Under the pieces are notes generated by a model. It had not been told where the DNA came from. It ran no database searches and saw only the letters and a list, made by a program, of their open reading frames with translations. A stretch of DNA of 5,230 bases from Pseudomonadota bacterium (GTDB taxonomy: Bacteria; Pseudomonadota; Alphaproteobacteria; JAAXGF01), in NCBI GenBank assembly GCA_022563655.1, contig JADFMW010000176.1:1-5230 (forward strand). The letters are read 5' to 3'. The translations under genes and the position numbers were made by a program. This document shows positions 1 through 4,892 of this stretch, in pieces (the first letter of the stretch is position 1; every line of letters starts with the position of its first letter).

Positions 1-408
1 CGCGATGGGTTAGTCGGGGGCCGCCCCATTACCCTCGAGGTGCTGGACGAGCCGTTGCTCGAGGCGGTGGCTCGTGAGGGCGCAGAGCTGCTCGGCAGGC
101 ACGGGATGATTGGTCCCTGCGGCATCACCGGGCGCTGGCTCGCCGACGGGTCCTGGGGGTATTACGAGGTCAACGCCCGCTTCACCGGGGGCACCGGGAT
201 GCGCGCGGCGGTGGGCTTCAACGGGGTCGAAGCCGCTTTGCGGCACTTCGTCGAGGGCGAGGAGAAGCCCGACTGCCTGACCTTCGACAAGGACCGGGTG
301 GCCTGCCGCTACCTCGCCGAAACCGTCGTCCGCAAGGGCGACCTCGAAGAACTGCGCCAAGGCGGCAAGTGGCGGGCATCGGGCGCGATCAGGTCCGCCC
401 CGGTTTGA
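1..408 (+). CDS. ATP-grasp domain protein, C-terminal part (5' end outside window)
   Basis: The frame is open from base 1 to a TGA at 406-408 and gives 135 residues. An internal ATG-like start near base 40 is not needed, because upstream codons read well into the left edge (RDGLVGGRPITLEVLDEPLL). The diagnostic segment is EVNARFTGGTG (bases 166-198). Its E-x-N-x-R pattern is the metal- and ATP-binding core at the end of ATP-grasp domains, as in carbamoyl-phosphate synthase large chains and related carboxylate-amine ligases. The preceding GMIGPCGITGRWL...GSWGYYEVN reads as the two beta strands leading to it. Such enzymes activate a carboxylate as an acylphosphate and join it to an amine or thiol. 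The substrate is not determinable from this fragment. The chain ends about 75 residues after the motif, so nothing the size of a second CarB half follows, and it is probably a stand-alone ATP-grasp ligase. It converges on the minus-strand operon and is not co-transcribed with it. Confidence 0.8.
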   Translation, partial: RDGLVGGRPITLEVLDEPLLEAVAREGAELLGRHGMIGPCGITGRWLADGSWGYYEVNARFTGGTGMRAAVGFNGVEAALRHFVEGEEKPDCLTFDKDRVACRYLAETVVRKGDLEELRQGGKWRASGAIRSAPV

Positions 409-537
409 AATCGGGAGTCATGGCTGGCTGGACAAATGAGGTGTAACGATACCCGGCGCGTACCGTACAACCGCCTGATTGCCTAAGACCAATCGTTATC
501 TGCGCCAAGCGCTGGGGGTCGGGTTACAACCTGGGCC
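409..537. other. Convergent intergenic region with weak inverted repeats
   Basis: This is the 129-base gap between two convergent genes. No convincing ORF or tRNA is visible. It contains the inverted repeat TAACGAT (444-450) / ATCGTTA (492-498), a competing short stem GATTG (477-481) / CAATC (490-494), a small GCGC-caa-GCGC hairpin (502-512) and the near-palindrome GTACCGTAC (460-468). None is followed by a T-run on either strand, so I do not call a Rho-independent terminator. Transcription from both sides should end here, perhaps by a factor-dependent mechanism (inference). Confidence 0.4.
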
Positions 538-1056
538 TCAGATGCTACGCTCGCGGGGATTGAATATGCGCGGTGGCGATGGTGGTCTTTTCTGCGGTGG
601 CATCGACGGCGGCGTGATCTCGAGGTTGAGATTGCCCCATTCCTCGAAGCTCCTCCGGTAAAACGGGTTATCAAGGACGATAGTCGAATTCCGTCTCCCT
701 GCCTCCGCAACCGCGTCTTCGAGCTTCTCCGCCAGCCTCAGGTTCCATGGCACGACGTAATAACGGGGCGCGAACGAACCGGCGAGGCGCAGCCACAGAT
801 AGATCGATTCCCCTTCGTGCAGGCTGATGCCGAGCAGGATCGCCTTCTTGGTGTTCCGCTCGTACCATTCGAAGCTCATGGGCTTCGGCTTGCTCAGCAT
901 CTCTATCGTCTGCACGTAGACGATAGGGATGAAGAGCGCGGTGATCACGATCGCGAACACCCTGATCCTGGTCGGCCGGGGGGCCCAAATGGCGATACTC
1001 GCAAGGGCGGCGGCGATTCCCGTGGCGCCGGCAAAGACATAGAACAAGATTTCCAT
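538..1056 (-). CDS. Two-helix membrane protein of unknown function, third gene of the stator-like operon
   Basis: 172 residues; I do not recognise a named family. Two hydrophobic helices lie at about residues 3-24 and 31-53, joined by a short arginine-rich turn (WAPRPTRIR). By the positive-inside rule this turn is cytoplasmic, which would put both termini outside. A soluble part of about 90 residues follows, with SFEWYERNTKKAILLGISL, GESIYLWLRL and PRYYVVPWNLRLAEKLEDAV. These suggest a small mixed alpha/beta fold with an amphipathic helix. The tail (149-172) is proline- and arginine-rich and looks disordered. The ATG overlaps the stop of the upstream gene by one base (TGATG), and GGGGA sits 7 bases before it, so translation is probably coupled. 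Its strict linkage to the channel and anchor genes suggests an accessory subunit or assembly factor (inference). Real coding status is supported by helix pattern, spacing and codon use. Confidence 0.75.
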   Translation of the reverse strand: MEILFYVFAGATGIAAALASIAIWAPRPTRIRVFAIVITALFIPIVYVQTIEMLSKPKPMSFEWYERNTKKAILLGISLHEGESIYLWLRLAGSFAPRYYVVPWNLRLAEKLEDAVAEAGRRNSTIVLDNPFYRRSFEEWGNLNLEITPPSMPPQKRPPSPPRIFNPRERSI

Positions 1057-1655
1057 CAGTTCGTCCCCGTAATGAGCGGCCTTCGAAGGGTGCTGACACT
1101 GCCCGCCACCAGGTCGCCATCGGCGGTTAACTTGAAGCGAAAGGCCGTCTCTTCCTGGTTGTGCCGGGTCAGCTTGACGACGGTCTTGAGAATTTGCTCC
1201 GTATCCTCCAACTTTCTCTTGACGCTGACGACCACGTTCACCGGTACCGTGACGCCGCTCGGCAAGGGCCCATACATGTGCACGTTGACGATGTACTCGC
1301 CCGGAGGGATGCCGCGGCTGTACGAGACCTCATAATTTTGGTTCGTGGCGTCACCCTCCATGCCCAGGTCGTCGCGCAGCAGGTTGAAGGTGTGACCCCC
1401 CAGGTTCCAGAAACCCACGGGCACTTCGCCCGGAGCTTGTACCCACAGGTCCACGTCCAGCGGCTGGTCAGCCGGCCAATGGATCTCGACGATGACGTTT
1501 CCCGGCGCCCTGTGTTCCTCGGTCTCCTTCTTCTTTGGGGTTATGTACGGCAGCAGCATGATGACCATCGCCATGAAGCCGATGAGCGTGAGCAGGATCA
1601 CGTCGCGGAATACCGTTCCCCAAGTGTCCTCGTCGAGATAGTCAAGCCCCTGCAC
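1056..1655 (-). CDS. Single-helix anchored protein: MotB/ExbD-like TM plus DUF2135/YfaP-like domain
   Basis: 199 residues from a GTG at 1655, chosen because AGGGGA lies 5 bases upstream and the start overlaps the preceding gene by 14 bases. Residues 12-38 (TWGTVFRDVILLTLIGFMAM...) form one helix with Asp18 at its entry. The D-x-x-x-L-x-x-F-x-M spacing recalls the proton-carrying Asp of MotB and ExbD/TolR. A charged linker (41-50) follows, then a beta-rich domain. There, IVEIHWPADQPLDVDLWV (55-72), an acidic LLRDDLG (92-98) and PPGEYIVNVHMYG (117-129) match the order of features I know from DUF2135/YfaP proteins: a DLDLWV strand, then an acidic-glycine stretch, then a GxYxVxVxxYG strand. No OmpA peptidoglycan-binding domain is present. 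The upstream channel gene is its obvious partner. An oddity is that the N-terminus is acidic and KKK follows the helix, so topology is not clear from charge. The domain match is from memory and moderately sure. Confidence 0.8.
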   Translation of the reverse strand: MQGLDYLDEDTWGTVFRDVILLTLIGFMAMVIMLLPYITPKKKETEEHRAPGNVIVEIHWPADQPLDVDLWVQAPGEVPVGFWNLGGHTFNLLRDDLGMEGDATNQNYEVSYSRGIPPGEYIVNVHMYGPLPSGVTVPVNVVVSVKRKLEDTEQILKTVVKLTRHNQEETAFRFKLTADGDLVAGSVSTLRRPLITGTN

Positions 1656-2364
1656 CAGTTTCCCCTAAGTCGATGATCGTGGTGATGAGATCGACCGTCC
1701 CGGTCACCAAAATCCGGTAGTTGATAATCAGCCAGAGGTAGAGCACGGCGCCGACCAGGGTCGTGTACAGCGCCACCGACATGCCGTTGATGAGGGTGGA
1801 AATCATGGCTGCCACGTTCTCCACCTGGATGGCGGCGGCGGGGTCGATCCCGGAAAGCGCGATGATGAAGCCGATTACGGTTCCGATCAGCCCGAGGAAG
1901 ATCAGCGAGTTGGCGATATCGCGGACGCCGATGATCCGGTCGGTGAGCTTGAGCCGCAGAGCGTCCACCTTGATCGAGCGAGTCCCGGGATTGGCGCCCT
2001 GGGTGTAGCTCAAGTATCTGCCGGCACGGGACCCGGGATCGGGAGTGCCGGCCTTGGCGTCATTCAATTCCACGCTGTGGCGCCAGATCTTGGCGCCGCA
2101 AAGAACGAGGCCATACAGGAAGACCAGGAAGATGGCGACAGACAGCTCCATCAAGTGTGCCGTCAAGATGCCGTCCAGCCATCCCTGGAAATAGGCGGCG
2201 ACCGATAAGGCGGTCGCCACGATATTGATCAAGGCAAACCGAACGAACAGCAGATATCTGTAAAGCAGCTCGCCGTCCTCCTTCTGGTCGTTGCCGGCTT
2301 TCGTCCCCCTCAGCGGTCCTAATTCTTGTGTGGACGGGGCGAGGGCCACGGTAAACGTCGGCAA
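1642..2364 (-). CDS. MotA/TolQ/ExbB-type proton channel family protein
   Basis: 240 residues if started at the TTG at 2364; the frame is closed just upstream by a TAG at 2380-2382. Predicted helices lie at about 39-60, 69-90, 150-172 and 191-218, with a basic, presumably cytoplasmic loop at 91-149 and a short C-tail. This four-helix plan is like MotA, although loop and tail are shorter. The last two helices carry the family signature: GLIGTVIGFIIALSGI (158-173, Thr162) and INGMSVALYTTLVGAVLYL (192-210, Thr201/Thr202). These match the conserved threonine-bearing helices that line the proton path in ExbB and TolQ. Known family members form pentamers around a dimer of a MotB/ExbD-type protein and couple proton flow to rotation or force; the next gene supplies such a partner. 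Residues 1-32 look disordered and the TTG has no ribosome site. A strong AAGGAGG near codon 29 points to a shorter protein beginning around codon 33 (CTG at 2266-2268). Confidence 0.88.
   Translation of the reverse strand: MPTFTVALAPSTQELGPLRGTKAGNDQKEDGELLYRYLLFVRFALINIVATALSVAAYFQGWLDGILTAHLMELSVAIFLVFLYGLVLCGAKIWRHSVELNDAKAGTPDPGSRAGRYLSYTQGANPGTRSIKVDALRLKLTDRIIGVRDIANSLIFLGLIGTVIGFIIALSGIDPAAAIQVENVAAMISTLINGMSVALYTTLVGAVLYLWLIINYRILVTGTVDLITTIIDLGETGAGA
1661..1666 (-). promoter_or_regulatory. Ribosome binding site AGGGGA for the anchored-subunit gene
   Basis: On the minus strand AGGGGA is followed by 5 bases and the GTG at 1655-1653. The site lies inside the 3' end of the channel gene, so ribosomes finishing that gene reach it directly. 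It fixes the GTG as the start and the 14-base overlap. Confidence 0.6.
2277..2283 (-). promoter_or_regulatory. Strong Shine-Dalgarno AAGGAGG inside the annotated channel ORF
   Basis: The minus strand reads AAGGAGG, a perfect match to the anti-SD core, with 8 bases to an in-frame CTG at 2268-2266 (codon 33 of the TTG-start model). The encoded text there, QKEDGELLYRYLLF, is where recognisable membrane-protein sequence begins. The match could be chance from Lys-Glu-Asp codons, or it may mark the true start at a rare CTG. Confidence 0.4.
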
Positions 2365-2599
2365 CAGGGGAATATTGCTCTATCGGAATGCGGACTGCAA
2401 CCTTGCCCGCGCGGCCGGCCCGCTGGCAACGGCCCGTCACGAGGGGAAACCGCCGGTCTTGGCCCTCCGTCTCCGACGCCGTGATCCGCCGGATGCCCAG
2501 GCTGATTCGAACGAATTCAACGGGGATTTCCGTATCGCCGAAGGTGCAGGATTTCGGGCTTCCGACACGCGTTCTCGGGTCCACACAAGAGCCCACGAC
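2365..2599. other. Intergenic region, probable promoter region of the stator-like operon
   Basis: This is a 235-base gap between the tctA stop and the channel gene, both on the minus strand. A minus-strand frame is open across it, but its translation is arginine-rich without recognisable motifs and it runs on out of frame through the channel gene, so I treat it as non-coding. The best promoter guess on the minus strand is TTGCAG (2395-2400), 18 bases, then AATATT (2371-2376). This is only a partial match to sigma70 boxes. If used, transcription would start near the annotated TTG and favour the downstream start. A short palindrome is listed separately. No clear terminator for tctA is visible. 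Confidence 0.35.
2505..2516. repeat. 12-base palindrome ATTCGAACGAAT in the tctA/channel intergenic gap
   Basis: Arms ATTCG and CGAAT are separated by AA. It lies about 140 bases upstream of the annotated TTG start of the channel gene, in a locally AT-richer patch of an otherwise GC-rich gap. It could be half of an operator or chance; the size is too small to be firm. Confidence 0.3.
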
Positions 2600-4285
2600 C
2601 TAGGCTTCGTCGATCTCCGCCCTAGGCTCCGAGACCTCCTCAAGGCGCCAACCGTTACGGGCGTGACTCCACAGCAGGTATGCCCCCAATGCAACCAGGA
2701 GCAGCGCAAGGATCGGGCGCACCGTGCCGCCCATCATGAAGACCGGCAGCGCGAGCGAGAAGGCCATGAACGTCGGGAAGAAGAGCGTCCATTTCTTCTT
2801 GCCCCGGTTGCTCTGGAACCAGGGGAAGGCTGCGGAGAACATGGCCAGGATGAGAAAGAACAGCGACCACGATCGGGTCACGAACGGGCTCAGATCGGTG
2901 GTGATGGCAAAGGCGCGGGCCAGATTGAGCTCGGCGATGTTGCCCAGCACCACGCCCAGGATCATCGGCGCCAACGGGAAGCCGAAGTGCCGCATCACGA
3001 AGCCCAGGATGCCGAACCACAACAGCGTCCAGAGGTCGAATTCGACATTGTTGATGGCGAACACGCCGATCCCGCAGAAACCGAGAATGATGCTCGCCAA
3101 CACGTACATGCGCATCTTGGTGACCAGCACGAAGACCCGAAGCATGAACGATTGCAGCCCCAGCATCATGAAGGTGGCGACGAAGAAGGCGATGAAGATC
3201 GAATAGGCCAGTACCGGTTCCTCGGCGATGAAGGTCGGGCTCGGGACGACGTCGTGGATCAACAGCGCGCCCAGCATGACGGCGGCCGTCACGTCGCCCG
3301 GAATGCCGAGCGCCATCAGGACGATCAAGGAGCCGCCCTCGACCGCGTTGTTCGAGCTTTCCGGCGCGATGATGCCGTCGGGGATGCCGGTGCCGAACTT
3401 CTCGGGGTGCTTGGACGCCTTCTTCGCCTGGTCGTAGGCCAGGATGTTGGCGATCGATCCGCCGGCGCCCGGTATGATGCCGGTGAACACGCCGATCAGC
3501 GCCGAGCGCAGGACGATGGTCCAGCGCTGCGCCAATTCCCTGATCGCCGCGAGATGCTCGATCCTGACGTTGATCGATCCCTTTTCGCTCAGCGACTTCT
3601 GCGCCGAGACGGGATCGTGGATGTCGCGCAGCAATTGGCTGAACGCGAACAGTCCGATCAGCACGGCGATGAAATCGAATCCCTGGAGCAGGGCGTCGTT
3701 GCCGAAATCGAAGCGCGCCATGCCGACGGCTTCGTCCTCGCCGACGGTCCTGACCAGCAGTCCGACGGCGCCGGCGATCAGGCCCTTGACCAGATTGCGC
3801 CCGGCGAGGCTGGCGGTGATGGTGAGCGCGAATATCACCAGCATGAAGTAATCCCACGGGTTGAACTCGAGACCGATCCTGGCGAGCTGTGGCGCCAGGG
3901 TCACCAGCAGGATGGCACTGATGATGCCGCCGCAAAACGACGACCAGACGCCGATGCCGAGCGCGAGGCCAGGCCTGCCCTTCCTGGCCATGGGAAAGCC
4001 GTCGAAGGTGGTCGCGACCGAGGACGGCGTGCCGGGTATTCCGGTCAGGATGCCCGCCATCAAGCCGCCCGAGAGGCCCCCGACAAGCACGCTGACCATG
4101 GTCGCCAATCCTTGCGACGGCGGCATGCCGAACGTGAACGGAAGCGTCAGCACGATCGCCATGGCGATGGTGAAGCCCGGAATGGCGCCGGCGATCAGAC
4201 CGCCCGCGACCCCGACGAGCATCAACAAAAGCGTCTTGACGTTGCCGATTTCGGCGAAGGCGGCGATGACGTTTTCGACGATCAC
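2600..4285 (-). CDS. tctA: Tripartite tricarboxylate transporter large permease subunit, TctA family
   Basis: 561 residues from a GTG at 4285, which lies 19 bases after the tctB stop with only a weak purine stretch as ribosome site. TctA is the main integral membrane subunit of the TTT carboxylate transporters; it moves the ligand delivered by the TctC binding protein using an ion gradient. Both family signature halves are present. The N-terminal half has GVAGGLIAGAIPGF (25-38), ILTGIPGTPSSVATTFDGFPMARKG (79-103) and GIGVWSSFCGG (110-120). The second half has GVFTGIIPGAGGSIANILAYDQAKK (265-289), FGTGIPDGIIAPESSNNAVEGGS (297-319) and LGIPGDVTAAVMLGALLIHDV (326-346). About a dozen hydrophobic helices are visible. 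The protein is roughly 50-60 residues longer than the usual ~500, because an extra hydrophobic hairpin (about 499-540) and a charged tail follow the normal FLILAMFSAAFPWF end. The substrate cannot be inferred. Confidence 0.96.
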   Translation of the reverse strand: MIVENVIAAFAEIGNVKTLLLMLVGVAGGLIAGAIPGFTIAMAIVLTLPFTFGMPPSQGLATMVSVLVGGLSGGLMAGILTGIPGTPSSVATTFDGFPMARKGRPGLALGIGVWSSFCGGIISAILLVTLAPQLARIGLEFNPWDYFMLVIFALTITASLAGRNLVKGLIAGAVGLLVRTVGEDEAVGMARFDFGNDALLQGFDFIAVLIGLFAFSQLLRDIHDPVSAQKSLSEKGSINVRIEHLAAIRELAQRWTIVLRSALIGVFTGIIPGAGGSIANILAYDQAKKASKHPEKFGTGIPDGIIAPESSNNAVEGGSLIVLMALGIPGDVTAAVMLGALLIHDVVPSPTFIAEEPVLAYSIFIAFFVATFMMLGLQSFMLRVFVLVTKMRMYVLASIILGFCGIGVFAINNVEFDLWTLLWFGILGFVMRHFGFPLAPMILGVVLGNIAELNLARAFAITTDLSPFVTRSWSLFFLILAMFSAAFPWFQSNRGKKKWTLFFPTFMAFSLALPVFMMGGTVRPILALLLVALGAYLLWSHARNGWRLEEVSEPRAEIDEA

Positions 4286-4304
4286 GGACTGAATCTCTGG
4301 GATT

Positions 4305-4820
4305 TCAGTAAGCCGAGAATATTTCGCCTGGCGGCAAAATGACGCCCAGCCCGTACGTGAAAATGCTCCACATGCCGCCGACGGTGCCGAGCGCGACAGC
4401 GGCGTGCAGGATCAGACGCTTGGGAGCCCATCCGCCGAGCACGCACATGAGCGTGAAAACGAACCCCACGCCGCCGATCAAACTGCCGAGGTAGGGCAGG
4501 GTCACCAGGTAGACGAAAAACAGAGCGAAACACCATAGCGGATTGCGCCAGTGGACGATCCACCCCGCGATGCCGGGCCGGCGCGGCGCCCCGGTGTCAT
4601 AGTCGTCGTACTCGTCTTTCGGCGCCTCGCCATGGCGCAGGGACTGAACCAGGTAAATGACGCTCAGCACGCTCAGCACGGCGAGAATCGTCCGCGGCCA
4701 AATCGACGGTTTCATCTGGCCGTAGTCCGGCGTGCGGATGCTGAAGGTCTCCCAGAACAGGACTCCGCAAACCATCAGCAACACGATGGCGATGACGGCA
4801 TCGCGATTGAGCGGCTGCAT
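4305..4820 (-). CDS. tctB: Tripartite tricarboxylate transporter small permease subunit, TctB family
   Basis: 171 residues from the ATG at 4820; a GTG directly before it (4823) is an alternative. GAGGT lies 4 bases before the ATG but only 1 before the GTG, so the ATG is preferred. TctB is the small, poorly conserved membrane subunit that partners TctA. The pattern fits: a first helix (about 8-27), then a TPDYGQMKPSIWPRTILAVL segment, which is the typical 'G..FP..l...L' entry to helix two. A hydrophilic acidic loop (67-80) follows, then two or three more helices, and the common ending FTYGLGVILPPGEIF. Length matches the family (about 150-170). It sits between tctC and tctA in the usual order, with a 19-base gap to tctA, so they are surely co-transcribed. 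Confidence 0.9.
   Translation of the reverse strand: MQPLNRDAVIAIVLLMVCGVLFWETFSIRTPDYGQMKPSIWPRTILAVLSVLSVIYLVQSLRHGEAPKDEYDDYDTGAPRRPGIAGWIVHWRNPLWCFALFFVYLVTLPYLGSLIGGVGFVFTLMCVLGGWAPKRLILHAAVALGTVGGMWSIFTYGLGVILPPGEIFSAY
4660..4680 (-). repeat. Short tandem repeat (9-base unit, 2.3 copies) inside tctB
   Basis: ACGCTCAGC occurs twice in a row on the plus strand followed by ACG. On the coding strand it encodes the repeated VLSVLSV of the second helix. The unit is a multiple of three, so copy-number slippage would keep the frame. Probably a minor recent duplication. Confidence 0.6.
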
Positions 4821-4824
4821 CACG

Positions 4825-4829
4825 ACCTC
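4825..4829 (-). promoter_or_regulatory. Ribosome binding site GAGGT deciding the tctB start
   Basis: On the minus strand GAGGT precedes the pair GTG-ATG. Spacing of 4 bases to the ATG (4820) against 1 to the GTG (4823) favours the ATG. Confidence 0.5.
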
Positions 4830-4843
4830 GGCGGGAAACCGGG

Positions 4844-4869
4844 GGCGGCCCGGGTCGGCCCCGGCCGCC
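4844..4869 (-). promoter_or_regulatory. Strong GC-rich stem-loop between tctC and tctB
   Basis: Arms GGCGGCC (4844-4850) and GGCCGCC (4863-4869) pair perfectly. After one mismatch (4851/4862) an inner GGG/CCC stem (4852-4854/4859-4861) closes a 4-base loop. In the minus-strand transcript it lies about 23 bases after the tctC stop and about 14 before the tctB ribosome site. No U-run follows, so it is not a classical terminator. It may protect the 3' end of tctC mRNA or lower expression of the downstream permease genes relative to the binding protein (inference). Confidence 0.55.
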
Positions 4870-4892
4870 GTCCGGCAGTTACGCTTCGGTTA

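Noticed and set aside
502..512. GCGC-caa-GCGC hairpin as a terminator
   Set aside because: The stem has only four pairs and no T-run follows on either strand.
479..661. Small plus-strand ORF over the convergent gap
   Set aside because: It has a non-ATG start without a ribosome site, largely overlaps the third operon gene antisense, and its composition is glycine/arginine noise.
538..2364. Zorya-type anti-phage defence system
   Set aside because: The MotA-like gene invites it, but the partner lacks the OmpA domain of ZorB, and no ZorC/ZorD/ZorE-like gene is present; the third gene is a small membrane protein.
2060..2596. Minus-strand ORF covering the intergenic gap and part of the channel gene
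   Set aside because: The gap part is Arg-rich without motifs and the rest is a frame shadow of the channel gene. I see no sign of a real small gene or a frameshifted extension.
2600..2634. Direct repeat CCTAGGC at the end of tctA as an attachment or regulatory site
   Set aside because: Two 7-base copies 20-odd bases apart, both partly within tctA coding sequence; no mobile-element context, so chance is likely.
2655..3935. Second long minus-strand ORF (426 codons) inside tctA
   Set aside because: It is a shifted frame of tctA, rich in Arg, His and Pro with no family motifs.
2291..4342. Very long plus-strand ORF (683 codons) antisense to tctA
   Set aside because: Its translation is a low-complexity Asp/Glu/Arg/His/Gln mix, typical of the antisense of GC-rich membrane-protein codons. 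The minus-strand frame encodes a clear TctA.
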